From Rhodoferax lacus (GTDB lineage Bacteria; Pseudomonadota; Gammaproteobacteria; Burkholderiales; Burkholderiaceae_C), in NCBI RefSeq assembly GCF_003415675.1, contig NZ_QFZK01000008.1:111290-175289 (forward strand): 64,000 nt of DNA. Reading direction: 5' to 3'. The notes under the pieces were generated by a model. That model worked only from the letters and a program-made list of their open reading frames with translations. It was not told the DNA's origin and did not search any database. Numbering within the stretch: the first letter of the stretch is position 1; each line of letters opens with the position of its first letter. Positions 45,101 through 53,081 of the stretch are shown here, in pieces. A program made the position numbers and the translations under genes.

Positions 45101-45485
45101 GCAACCAGTCCTGGTTGGCATTCAAGACGTCAAAGAGACGGACCAATGCTTCGGAGTGCGCAACCCCCACCTTGAATTGCACTGTAAGGATGGCCATGCC
45201 GGGGCGAGCCACAGAGTAAGTGTGCTCAATTCCGGCCATCTGCCCCAGCACCTGCTCGGCAGGTTTGGCTACCATGTTTTGTACATCAATGCTGCTGGCC
45301 CCGGGGAAGGGAATCAGCACATTGGCCATGGTCACATTGATTTGCGGCTCCTCCTCGCGGGGCGTTACCAGCACGGCAAAGAGGCCCAGCAGTAGGGCAA
45401 CCAGCGCCAACAGGGGCGTGAGCGCATTGCTTTGAAAAGCAGCCGCTATACGGCCCGAAATTCCTAAGGCTTGGGAGTTGTTCAT
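42198..45485 (-). CDS. RND efflux transporter, inner-membrane permease
   Basis: A 1095-residue RND permease. Features are the N-terminal helix LTPLLALVALLLGLFAVLVT with the downstream REEEPQI element, large periplasmic loops, and the central motif region (ILVDDAIVVVENIHRHQQ, with the Asp pair of proton translocation). The second half repeats this pattern (IALAGIIVRNSILLVDFIEL). The N-terminal start MNNSQALGISG lies seven bases after the adaptor gene's stop. Cotranscription with a repressor and SQR suggests export of a sulfur-related or thiol compound; the substrate is unknown. No outer-membrane channel gene is nearby. Confidence 0.93.
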   Translation of the reverse strand: MNNSQALGISGRIAAAFQSNALTPLLALVALLLGLFAVLVTPREEEPQINVTMANVLIPFPGASSIDVQNMVAKPAEQVLGQMAGIEHTYSVARPGMAILTVQFKVGVAHSEALVRLFDVLNANQDWLPQGLGTLAPIVKPKGIDDVPVVAVTLWAKDTMSAMDLETVAHALEAEVKAVPGVREVKTMGGPGRSVQIQVDPARMRARGIDILTLQKMVGAANYGMPAGAVASPSANAQMLSVEAGEFLRNAEDVADMVVGVSNGKPVFLRDVAVVSAGAQQTTRYVWFTPGAAAEKEVGQEKGQEAAAQTGQTYPAVTIQVTKKPGENAVDVSTAVRAKIDALRNTVIPANVQVTATRDYGLTAAEKANKLIQKLAFATGSVILLVGFALGRREAIIVGAAVILTLTATLFASWAWGFTLNRVSLFALIFSIGILVDDAIVVVENIHRHQQLEPDARLVDIIPRAVDEVGGPTILATLTVIAALLPMAFVSGLMGPYMSPIPINSSLGMAISLAIAFTVTPWLALKFMREHGGHASHEKGQAQDEVKASKVQRLFDSILSPFLNSARKRWMLLAGILGALLLSVGLAVVQLVVLKMLPFDNKSEFQVVVDMPAGTPLEETAAALQELGAFLALQPEVTNLQAYAGTASPITFNGLVRQYYLRADAEQGDLQVNLVDKHHRSDKSHVIAQRLRPALEKIGLAHHARIKVVEVPPGPPVMSPLVAEIYGPDETGRQHLAQQVERSFAATQDIVAIDTTLREIAARAFLRVRRQRADSLGIPVAAVAQTVASALSGTDAAFLHDGQSKYPVPVRIQLPLQSQVGLDAILALPMRAANGQLVPLSELVQVEMGVIDKPLYTKDLKGVSYVFGDMAGKLDSPLYGLFAIRSTIDKQVKTTVGEYWIHQPSDTYRQYALKWDGESQITYDTFRDMGAAYGVGLILIYLLVVAQFKSYLTPLVIMAPIPLTIIGVMPGHALLGSQFTATSMIGMIALAGIIVRNSILLVDFIELQVTQGVDFKTAVLQSAVVRAQPIVLTGLAAMIGAFFILDDPIFNGLAISLIFGILVSTMLTLVVIPVLYYALFRRRMEARADAKIVSP

Positions 45486-45492
45486 GCCGGTC

Positions 45493-46584
45493 TCACTTGG
45501 CGGCAGGAACAGCATCTGCTTGTGCAGCGCGCAGCGTGTCGGTTGCAACCAGTTCCCCTGCGCGCAGACCCGAGAGAACCTCCACGCCTTGGCTACCCAG
45601 GTCATCACCCAAACGCACTGAACGCAAAGCGAAATGCTGGTTCATGACCACATACACGGCAGTCAATTCGTTGCGCCGCACCACCGCCGATGCAGGAACC
45701 ACCAAACGGGACACAGTGGTATTTGACTCAACCGCAAAGCTCACACGCACCTGTTGACCGGGCAAAAGGGACGCAGCATCCTTGGCCGGCAAGTCCATGC
45801 GCCACTCAGTGGTCTGGGATACGGGGTCACTGGAGGGCACCTCCAGGCGGTTCAAGGGAGTGATGCTTTGGTTGGATCCAGAAGTCCCACTGCCGACCAT
45901 GACCGCCGTATGCTTGGCCTGGCGCACCGCCTGACTACGCGATGCCGGAACTTGCACCACCGCACGCAGGGGCTGGGGTGCATACACCACTAACATAGGT
46001 GTGCCGGGAGCCGCCACATCACCGGCCTGCACGAACGTCTGCAACACCCAGCCATCCATGGGCGCAGTCACACGGGTGAAGCCTTGTACGATAACGGACT
46101 GGAGTGCGTCAGCTTTGGCTTGCTCGCGCTGTGCCTGGGCTGATTGGTACTGCGTATTGGCTGTGTCAAAAGCGGCCTTGCTGACAAATCCCTGCAGTTG
46201 CAAATCGCGGGTGCGCTCCATTTGCGACTTGGCATTTCGCAGCTCGGCATCGGCCTGCGTGATTTGCGCCTGTGCCCGCTGGATTCCAACCTGTGCCTCA
46301 CGGTCATCAATGCTGGCAAGAACCTGCCCGGCGTGCACCTTGTCGCCAGCCTTGACATTGAAGCTGGCAATACGCCCTGTGGCCTGCGCGGACACCGTGC
46401 TTTGCTTGACAGCCTGAATCACACCGTCCAAAACGTAGCTGCCGGCGTTGGCTGTGCTCTGTGCAGCCACTGTGGGCACTGCCTCTGCACACGCCATCGT
46501 TGGCAACGAACCCACCACCGAGCACGCCAAAGCCCATACAAGCACCTTCGGGGAAAGCTTCTTCAGTTTCATTTGCAAGCGCAT
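45493..46584 (-). CDS. RND efflux periplasmic adaptor (membrane fusion protein)
   Basis: A 363-residue adaptor with signal peptide (LVWALACSVVGSLPTMACA), the lipoyl-like hairpin halves GRIASFNVKAGDKVHAGQVL and TAPMDGWVLQTFVQAGDVAA, a coiled-coil region between them and beta-barrel and membrane-proximal domains. It starts at ATG 46584 after CAGGTGATCGTG; the TTG ten codons earlier looks less likely. It is the first gene of the operon, directly behind the operator at 46623. Confidence 0.92.
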   Translation of the reverse strand: MRLQMKLKKLSPKVLVWALACSVVGSLPTMACAEAVPTVAAQSTANAGSYVLDGVIQAVKQSTVSAQATGRIASFNVKAGDKVHAGQVLASIDDREAQVGIQRAQAQITQADAELRNAKSQMERTRDLQLQGFVSKAAFDTANTQYQSAQAQREQAKADALQSVIVQGFTRVTAPMDGWVLQTFVQAGDVAAPGTPMLVVYAPQPLRAVVQVPASRSQAVRQAKHTAVMVGSGTSGSNQSITPLNRLEVPSSDPVSQTTEWRMDLPAKDAASLLPGQQVRVSFAVESNTTVSRLVVPASAVVRRNELTAVYVVMNQHFALRSVRLGDDLGSQGVEVLSGLRAGELVATDTLRAAQADAVPAAK

Positions 46585-46622
46585 CACGATCACCTGTTTT
46601 CTTGAATTCAACAAGTGTAGTA

Positions 46623-46640
46623 CATACTGGTATGGGTATG
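46623..46640 (-). promoter_or_regulatory. CATAC-N8-GTATG operator of the RND-csoR-sqr operon
   Basis: CATACTGGTATGGGTATG is a perfect CATAC inverted repeat with an 8-base spacer, 38 bases upstream of the adaptor ATG. It is identical outside five spacer bases to the sites at 17439 and 30794. The CsoR-family gene inside the controlled operon suggests autoregulation. Confidence 0.72.
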
Positions 46641-46700
46641 CAATAGCCTGACAAAGTCAAATTAATCCCCCTTAAACAATTGATTTAAATCATGCGCATT

Positions 46701-46718
46701 GATACGGGTATGAGTATT
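46701..46718 (+). promoter_or_regulatory. Degenerate operator copy before ccoG
   Basis: GATACGGGTATGAGTATT has the ATAC-N8-GTAT core and reads best on the opposite strand relative to the 46623 site. It lies 34 bases before the ccoG GTG start, so the two divergent operons could share one regulator. Confidence 0.5.
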
Positions 46719-46752
46719 ATCAAGATTTCAAGTAACAGGTTGAAAGCTGCAC

Positions 46753-48213
46753 GTGTCCGATTCAAAATCCTCGGTACTCAAGAACATTCCCATCACTGTC
46801 TCCAAGGCTCCCATAGAGCCGCCACCCGGGGCCGATGCGGAATTGGTGTCGCTGTATCAAGCGCACAAAAAGATCTACCCGCGCAGCGTCTCCGGCCTGT
46901 TCTCGCGCTGGCGTTGGGCGCTGGTGTTCCTGACACAGATCGTGTTCTACGGTCTGCCCTGGTTGGAGTGGGGTCAGCGACAGGCGGTGCTGTTTGACTT
47001 GGGTGCGCGGCGCTTTTATATCTTTGGTCTGGTGCTGTACCCCCAGGACTTCATATACCTGACCGGCATCCTGGTGATTGCGGCCTACTCGCTGTTCCTG
47101 TTCACCGCAGTAGCCGGGCGTCTGTGGTGCGGCTATGCCTGTCCGCAGACCGTGTATACCGAAATCTTTCTGTGGCTGGAAAAACTGACCGAGGGCGACC
47201 GTTCTGCCCGCATGCGCCGCGATGCTGCTTCCTGGACGGCCGAGAAGTTTGGCCGCAAGGCCGCCAAGCAGTTCTTGTGGATCGCTGTGGCACTGTGGAC
47301 CGGGTTTACCTTCGTAGGCTATTTCACGCCCATCCACACTTTGGCTGGTGAATTTGCCCAATGGGAATTGGGTTCGTGGGAAATTTTCTGGACATTCTTC
47401 TACGCCTTTGCCACCTACGGCAACGCCGGCTTCATGCGCGAACAGGTGTGCAAGTACATGTGCCCCTATGCACGCTTCCAGAGCGCCATGTTCGACAAGG
47501 ACACGCTCATCGTCACCTACGACAAGGACCGTGGCGAGCCGCGCGGTGCGCGCAGCAAGAAGGCTGACCTGTCTACCCTGAACTTGGGCGCTTGTGTGGA
47601 CTGCAGCCTGTGCGTGCAGGTGTGCCCAACCGGCATCGATATCCGCAATGGGCTGCAGTACGAGTGCATAGGCTGCGGCGCCTGCGCCGATGTGTGCGAC
47701 ACGGTGATGGACAAGGTTGGCTATGCTCGCGGCCTGGTGAAGTACACCACCGAACACGCACTGGAGCAGAGGTGGACCAAGGCGCAAACCATCAGCCATG
47801 TGTTCAGGCCCCGCGTTCTGATCTACACCACTATTCTGTTGGCAGTGGTGCTGGCAATGTCGATCAGTCTTGCGATTCGCATACCGTTCAAGGTGGACGT
47901 GGTGCGTGACCGTGGCTCCCTGGCGCGTATTGCCGAGGGTGGAAAGATCGAGAACGTGTTCCGCATCCAGGTGATGAATGCCACCGAGTCCACGCAGCAC
48001 TTCCACATCTCTGTCGAAGGGATGCCAGACCTCACGGTGGCCAGTGAACAGGATACCGTCATTGAGTCCACGCAATCGCGCTGGATTCCGGTGCGTCTGC
48101 AACTGCCTTATGAAGGGGCAGAACCGGGTTCGCACACCATTCACTTCAAGATTGACGCGCCCGACCTCGGCAAGGGAGTTACCGAAAAAGCCGTGTTCAT
48201 TGTTCCGCGTTAA
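46753..48213 (+). CDS. ccoG: CcoG/FixG/RdxA-type iron-sulfur membrane protein
   Basis: A 486-residue membrane protein with five hydrophobic segments, CGYACPQTVYTEIFLWLEKL, CKYMCPYARFQSAMF and two 4Fe-4S clusters (CVDCSLCVQVCPTGID and CIGCGACADVCD), then an Ig-like C-terminal domain. CcoG acts as a cupric reductase in copper delivery to cbb3 oxidase. Here no ccoNOP genes are near; it is instead next to sulfur genes, so it may provide low-potential electrons for another purpose. The start is a GTG. Confidence 0.93.
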   Translation: MSDSKSSVLKNIPITVSKAPIEPPPGADAELVSLYQAHKKIYPRSVSGLFSRWRWALVFLTQIVFYGLPWLEWGQRQAVLFDLGARRFYIFGLVLYPQDFIYLTGILVIAAYSLFLFTAVAGRLWCGYACPQTVYTEIFLWLEKLTEGDRSARMRRDAASWTAEKFGRKAAKQFLWIAVALWTGFTFVGYFTPIHTLAGEFAQWELGSWEIFWTFFYAFATYGNAGFMREQVCKYMCPYARFQSAMFDKDTLIVTYDKDRGEPRGARSKKADLSTLNLGACVDCSLCVQVCPTGIDIRNGLQYECIGCGACADVCDTVMDKVGYARGLVKYTTEHALEQRWTKAQTISHVFRPRVLIYTTILLAVVLAMSISLAIRIPFKVDVVRDRGSLARIAEGGKIENVFRIQVMNATESTQHFHISVEGMPDLTVASEQDTVIESTQSRWIPVRLQLPYEGAEPGSHTIHFKIDAPDLGKGVTEKAVFIVPR

Positions 48214-48241
48214 AGCACCAGCGCACACAGGAGATAAGAAA

Positions 48242-48532
48242 ATGAAACAAAGATTGATGTGGATTGTCTGGCCCTCGTTTCTGATGGCAGCCATTCTGGA
48301 ATTGGTAGTTTTTGCTTTTGTGGATCCTCAGGACCTGCATTGGTTGCACGGCCCTCTGGAGATCAGCCGACAGGCCGCGTACACGGCAGGCTTTTTCTTT
48401 TTTTGGGCCGTCACTGCAGCGTCGGGTGCATTGACGACGTTATTGTCCATGTCGCCATTTGAAGTCAACCGTTGCCCCATGCCCATGTGTGAACGGCCGG
48501 ACACCTGCAAAGTTCAAGGCAAACAACCCTGA
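48242..48532 (+). CDS. Small two-helix membrane protein
   Basis: A 96-residue protein with two membrane helices (LMWIVWPSFLMAAILELVVF and AAYTAGFFFFWAVTAASGAL) and a C-terminal tail with a Met/Cys motif (NRCPMPMCERPDTCKVQ). Three Cys and two Met suggest metal or cluster contact. GGAGATAAGAAA precedes the ATG. It lies 28 bases after ccoG, so it is a likely partner. The family is not one I can name. Confidence 0.7.
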   Translation: MKQRLMWIVWPSFLMAAILELVVFAFVDPQDLHWLHGPLEISRQAAYTAGFFFFWAVTAASGALTTLLSMSPFEVNRCPMPMCERPDTCKVQGKQP

Positions 48533-48567
48533 CCCTCCATTCATACCCTTCACCAAAGAAACACACC

Positions 48568-48927
48568 ATGAGCACTTTTGACCATTCCGGCCTGATCAAG
48601 AACATCAACCAGAACCTTGTACCCCTTCGCAAATCCCAGCCGGACGCCATGCAGGCGTTCGGACAGCTGGCACGCAGCGCCATGGCCGAGGGCGCTGTCA
48701 GCGCCAAACACAAGGAGTTGATGGCCCTTGCCATTGGCATCACGCAACATTGCTCGGGCTGTATTGGCTTTCATGTCAAGGCGCTGATCAAGCTCGGTTG
48801 CACACGCCAGGAACTCGAAGAGATGCTCACGGTCTGCGTCTACATGGGTGGTGGCCCCGCCTTGATGTACACAGCGGAAGCACTCAGCGCCTTTGAGCTC
48901 ATGTCTGCTGACGCTGTCAGCGCGTAA
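48568..48927 (+). CDS. AhpD-like carboxymuconolactone decarboxylase-family protein
   Basis: A 119-residue protein of the all-helical AhpD/CMD fold. The redox motif CSGC (Cys62, Cys65) and His69 in HCSGCIGFHVKAL form the peroxidase-like catalytic triad of this group. It may reduce peroxide or persulfide using thiols. It lies 35 bases after the small membrane protein and 14 bases before a rhodanese. Confidence 0.88.
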   Translation: MSTFDHSGLIKNINQNLVPLRKSQPDAMQAFGQLARSAMAEGAVSAKHKELMALAIGITQHCSGCIGFHVKALIKLGCTRQELEEMLTVCVYMGGGPALMYTAEALSAFELMSADAVSA

Positions 48928-48941
48928 GGCAAGACTGCCCC

Positions 48942-49301
48942 ATGTCGCTCACCGAACTATTTCAACAGTATGGGCCCGTGCTGGCCTTTGCCGCCTGGTT
49001 TGCCTACAAGTGGTGGAACTCGAACCGGGTGATTGCCATGCTGCCCGAACTCAAGAAACAAGGTGCCTTGCTTGTTGATGTCCGGTCCACCGCAGAATTT
49101 GCCCATGGCAACGCCCCCGGGACGATCAACATTCCGCTAAGCGAGCTGGGCAACCGGCTGGCTGAGATACCCAAATCAGCGCCAGTGGTGCTCTGCTGTG
49201 CCAGCGGTACCCGCAGCGGCATGGCCAAGATGCTGCTTAAGAAAAATGGCTACCAGCATGTGCACAACATAGGCACCTGGAGCAAGTTTCCGAAGCAGTG
49301 A
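48942..49301 (+). CDS. Membrane-anchored rhodanese
   Basis: A 119-residue protein with an N-terminal anchor (YGPVLAFAAWFAYKWW) and one rhodanese domain. The catalytic loop is CASGTRSG with Cys86 as persulfide carrier; Cys85 precedes it. It transfers sulfane sulfur. It closes the divergent operon with ccoG and the AhpD-like gene, which supports persulfide metabolism for this locus. Confidence 0.88.
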   Translation: MSLTELFQQYGPVLAFAAWFAYKWWNSNRVIAMLPELKKQGALLVDVRSTAEFAHGNAPGTINIPLSELGNRLAEIPKSAPVVLCCASGTRSGMAKMLLKKNGYQHVHNIGTWSKFPKQ

Positions 49302-49350
49302 GGCCGCTGACGGATGGAGCGAGCAGACTCCTGCACGCGCCGTCGCACTG

Positions 49351-49731
49351 CTAATCGAAAGCAGGCGCTTCAGGCTTTGCCACTGGCTTGCCTGCGGCCA
49401 CCCAGGCATCAAAGCCTCCGGTGATGTTTTGCACATTCAGATAGCCCATCTCCAGCAAGGCTGCACCAGCCAATGCCGCACGGCCACTGGTTTTGCAATA
49501 CAGAACAATCTTGATGTCGCGCGATTGCAGAGCGGGCATGCCCTGGAAGCGGAACTCCAGCATGCCACGCGATATATGCACCGCACCGGGCAGGTGGCCC
49601 GCAGCGAATTCATCCGCTTCACGTACATCGACCAATACATTGGCCTCACGAATGGCCTGCTCGGCGTTGGCTACGGAAATTTCGGGCACGCGTGCCTTGG
49701 CGGCGGCGACCAGATCGTGTGCAGTCTTCAT
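49351..49731 (-). CDS. Single-domain rhodanese
   Basis: A 126-residue cytoplasmic rhodanese. The loop is CKTSGRAA with Cys79; the fold elements ANVLVDVREADEFAAGHLPG and NITGGFDAWVAAGKPV are intact. The ATG at 49731 follows GGAGCGTTGT; the frame is open upstream but not plausibly coding. It faces the membrane rhodanese (49 bases between stops). Confidence 0.88.
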   Translation of the reverse strand: MKTAHDLVAAAKARVPEISVANAEQAIREANVLVDVREADEFAAGHLPGAVHISRGMLEFRFQGMPALQSRDIKIVLYCKTSGRAALAGAALLEMGYLNVQNITGGFDAWVAAGKPVAKPEAPAFD

Positions 49732-49888
49732 ACAACGCTCCTGAGTGGGTGGGTTTGGCGTAGCGGCGCCAAGCCCGCATCTTATTTCAATGGACAGCCA
49801 ATACCTCAAGCTTCGCAGCGTGGTGCGCAGTCCGGTGCCGTCCTGGGGCGCACTATGATCAGAGGACGTCAAAAGGATTCTCTCGTTC

Positions 49889-51592
49889 ATGTTCTGCCCC
49901 CTCACGAACTCCGCCAAAAAAATGCTTGGCATCGCACTGGTGGTGGTTGGCACCAGTCAATCACTGGTCCAGGCTCAGGCACTTGCCATCCCGAAGTTTT
50001 CCGATGAAACAGCCTCTGCCGGTATAGACAGCCGGTTCGAAAACTCCGACGATGAATTTCTGGTGGGGGGCGGTGTTGCCACCTTCAACTGCGACGGCAG
50101 CGGGCTACCCAGCATGTACCTGACGGCTGGGTCCAACCGATCCAAGTTCTACCGCAACCAGTCTGCACGCGGAGCTGCCCTGAAGTTTGTCGAGCAGGCT
50201 TCCGGGTTGGAGACGACCAACGCCATTGGCGCCTACCCCATAGATATCGACGGTGATGGCAAGACGGATGTGGTGGTCTTGCGGGTCGGTGAAGTACAGA
50301 TCTACCGTGGCTTGGGCAATTGCAAGTTCGAGCTGGCCAATGACCGGTGGAATATTCACACACCGCCCCATTGGCACACCGCATTCAGCGCAACATGGGA
50401 GGCAGGAAACCGCTTGCCTACGCTTGCTTTTGGCACGTACACCGATCTCAAGCGCAAACGCTACCCATGGGGCACGTGCACACCTTCGGTTGTCTATCGC
50501 CCGGAGCCGTCTGCAGACCGGTATGGCGCACCCACAAGGTTGGAGCCGAGCTTTTGCAGCCTGTCGATGCTGTTCAGTGACTGGAACCGTTCGGGGCACG
50601 CCGACTTGCGTGTTGCCAATGACCGCGAATACTACAAGAACGGACGTGAGCAGCTATGGCAGATGCAAGCAGGCAAGCCGCTACGCAGCTATGCGCAAAC
50701 CGATGGTTTCAAACCCCTGCAAATTTGGGGCATGGGTATCGCGAGCATGGACCTCGATGGCACCGGCTACCCGGACGTGTTCATCACCAGCATGTCCGAC
50801 AACAAGTTGCAGAAGCTCGACAGCACAGAGGGTGTTGTAAAGCCCAGCTATTCCGATGTTGCCTTCAAGCGCGGGGCAACAGCCCATCGCCCCTATGTTG
50901 GGGGCGACATCAAGCCATCCACCGCATGGCATGCGCAGTTTGAGGATGTGAACAACGATGGCTACGCCGACCTGTGGATTGTGAAAGGCAATGTGTCCAC
51001 CATGGCGGACTTCGCGAGCCGCGATACCAACGATCTGCTGCTGTACAAGCCCGATGGCAGTTTTGAAGAGGTGGGCGACAAGGCTGGCATTGTGACCTAC
51101 CTGACAGGGCGCGGTGGCATGCTGACGGACTTCAATGGTGATGGCATGCTGGACATGGTGGTGGTCAACCGCCTGGCCAATGCCACGCTGTGGCGCAACG
51201 TCAGCACTGGCTTGGGAGGCTGGCTGCAGCTTCGCCTGCAAGAAGGTGACTCCAACCGGGAAGCCATTGGCGCGTGGATTGAAGTGGATCTGGGTGGCCG
51301 CATCATTCGGCGGGAAAACACCATTGGGGGAGGCCACGCCAGCGGGCATTTGGGCTGGCTGCATTTCGGTCTGGGCAATGCGCAGGAGGTCAAAGTGCGC
51401 GTGCAGTGGCCCAACAGTGGCGGCCAGTGGGGTGCCTGGCAGTCCGTGAAACCCAACGCCTTCTATATCGTGGACAAGGCCACCGGTGCCGCGCCCTGGT
51501 CAGCGCCAAGCCCTACCGACGCTGCTACGCCCGTCTCACTCAATGCACCGCATCCCGTGAGCCAAGGCTCTTCAGGAACTGCACCAAAGTAA
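49889..51592 (+). CDS. CRTAC1-like FG-GAP repeat protein
   Basis: A 567-residue precursor with signal peptide (MLGIALVVVGTSQSLVQAQA). It has FG-GAP/VCBS-type repeats with Asp-rich calcium loops (DIDGDGKTDVVVL, DVNNDGYADLWIV, DFNGDGMLDMVVV) and a C-terminal ASPIC/UnbV domain (GAWIEVDLGGRIIRRENTIG). It probably folds as a beta propeller outside the inner membrane; the ligand is unknown. Its last 53 bases overlap the convergent oxidoreductase gene. Confidence 0.85.
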   Translation: MFCPLTNSAKKMLGIALVVVGTSQSLVQAQALAIPKFSDETASAGIDSRFENSDDEFLVGGGVATFNCDGSGLPSMYLTAGSNRSKFYRNQSARGAALKFVEQASGLETTNAIGAYPIDIDGDGKTDVVVLRVGEVQIYRGLGNCKFELANDRWNIHTPPHWHTAFSATWEAGNRLPTLAFGTYTDLKRKRYPWGTCTPSVVYRPEPSADRYGAPTRLEPSFCSLSMLFSDWNRSGHADLRVANDREYYKNGREQLWQMQAGKPLRSYAQTDGFKPLQIWGMGIASMDLDGTGYPDVFITSMSDNKLQKLDSTEGVVKPSYSDVAFKRGATAHRPYVGGDIKPSTAWHAQFEDVNNDGYADLWIVKGNVSTMADFASRDTNDLLLYKPDGSFEEVGDKAGIVTYLTGRGGMLTDFNGDGMLDMVVVNRLANATLWRNVSTGLGGWLQLRLQEGDSNREAIGAWIEVDLGGRIIRRENTIGGGHASGHLGWLHFGLGNAQEVKVRVQWPNSGGQWGAWQSVKPNAFYIVDKATGAAPWSAPSPTDAATPVSLNAPHPVSQGSSGTAPK

Positions 51593-52931
51593 TTTTGTCC
51601 TTGCGCGGCAAGGCGTCAAAGGCATCGGTTGCCGCTGCTGCCTCGCCTCCATGCGCCTCAATGGCTTCGGTGATGCTGGTGCAGTCTCCACGGTGGCAAT
51701 AGGGGGCCTTGGTATGAAGGTCCCATAACCTGCTGGTCATGAATTCATTGAGCGGCACCTTGTCCTGCTTCTTGCGTTCATTGCAGAAGTAATTGCGCTT
51801 GTCATCGCACATGACATGGCGCTTGAGGTCGGTGTAAGCGTTGATCACATAGCCTTTACCAACGTGTGCCAGGGCAAGCGGCATGCGTACGACATTTTTG
51901 GTGTCTGCTGGTGCCAGAACCCCTTCACGGTTGAATTCGTTGGGTTCCTTGAAGACATTCGATTGCAGATGCATGGCCGGGATGTGGCAACTGTCGCATC
52001 CGACCTGCTTGAATAGTTGGAACCCCGGATGCTTTTGAAAGCCCTGGTTGTTGGGTGCTGGCAATGACGCTTGCCAGAGGGTGAGCGCCGTTGTCTGGCC
52101 ATTGGAAAACTCGCCTTCCTTGCCATCGCCGTCAAAGTCCTTGAAACCCGTTCGCGTCTCGCCAAACATTTCTATGGGCTCGATTCCGTGGTGCTGGTTC
52201 AGGGCAACAACCGTGAAATCCCGGATGGATACCACCGTCCCCTTGGCATTGAAGGGCTTGATCACCAGGTCGGGGCTGATGCCTTCGAGCCTGGTGGAGT
52301 CCAGGTCGCCTTCGGGCGTCACAACAATGCTGCCGAACGGAACACCCTTGGCACTGAGCTTTACCTCGACGTCGTGGCCTTCCTTTTGGGCTCGCTGTAT
52401 CGCTGTGTCGCGCTGACGCATCAGCTCGCGGGACATCTCAGTGGCCGCAATTTCAATGCCGCCTATGCCCCACAGGCTGCGTGTGTTGCGCTCATTGGCA
52501 AACACCGCATTGATGGATTCATTTGGCGTTGAACCGAACTGCGGGGCAGCAACAAACACGTTGGTGGCGAACTCTCCACTGCCGCCCACTGCGGGTTGGT
52601 TATGGCATCCCGCGCACGAGCTTGCATCCGGGCCCGCAATGCGTTGAAAGCTGGGCCCTGACTCTGAACGCCGGGTAGGAAAGTTGTGTTCGGTTGCGAA
52701 GGGACGCCCGGCGCCGTCTGCCGTATTGAACTTCGTGATGAACAGGCGCTTGCCATCCGACAAGGCCTGCTTCAGAGGGTAGTTCTTGCCAATCTTTTCG
52801 TGGTCAGGGAACACTGAAATGGCAGGACCGTCATAAATTTCCGGGGTACCTTGGGCCATGGCACACCAAACGAGACCAAAGATAGCGGTGTAGAGGGATG
52901 GTCCGACCTTGAAATTCATGCGATGCCTCAT
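51540..52931 (-). CDS. Di-heme oxidoreductase (DUF1111 type)
   Basis: A 463-residue exported protein with a signal peptide (TAIFGLVWCAMAQG). Heme-binding motifs CAGCH (about residue 105) and CDSCH (about 314) are visible, plus the late YCHRGDC segment, the usual third element of this thiol-oxidoreductase-like family. It probably performs periplasmic redox chemistry. Convergent overlap with the CRTAC1 gene suggests the pair was kept together. Confidence 0.87.
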   Translation of the reverse strand: MRHRMNFKVGPSLYTAIFGLVWCAMAQGTPEIYDGPAISVFPDHEKIGKNYPLKQALSDGKRLFITKFNTADGAGRPFATEHNFPTRRSESGPSFQRIAGPDASSCAGCHNQPAVGGSGEFATNVFVAAPQFGSTPNESINAVFANERNTRSLWGIGGIEIAATEMSRELMRQRDTAIQRAQKEGHDVEVKLSAKGVPFGSIVVTPEGDLDSTRLEGISPDLVIKPFNAKGTVVSIRDFTVVALNQHHGIEPIEMFGETRTGFKDFDGDGKEGEFSNGQTTALTLWQASLPAPNNQGFQKHPGFQLFKQVGCDSCHIPAMHLQSNVFKEPNEFNREGVLAPADTKNVVRMPLALAHVGKGYVINAYTDLKRHVMCDDKRNYFCNERKKQDKVPLNEFMTSRLWDLHTKAPYCHRGDCTSITEAIEAHGGEAAAATDAFDALPRKDKITLVQFLKSLGSRDAVH

Positions 52932-53081
52932 TCAATTTTCTGAATGGTACTGCGCGCAGCCTGCTGGACAGAAGGGATCTGCTTGAATCGTACTGTTTAT
53001 CGAGGCGGGGGAGGCCAACGGAGTGCTTCGACCACTCCCGGTTAAATCTATCTGCATGTCAAGGTGATTGCGACATCAAGC

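Noticed and set aside
44139..45395. 418-residue plus-strand frame
   Set aside because: It lies fully opposite the RND permease gene and is rich in His, Gly and Cys, as expected for antisense of GC-rich coding DNA.
46762..48294. 510-residue minus-strand frame
   Set aside because: It is antisense to ccoG, which has clear Fe-S motifs; the frame has no domain or start signal.
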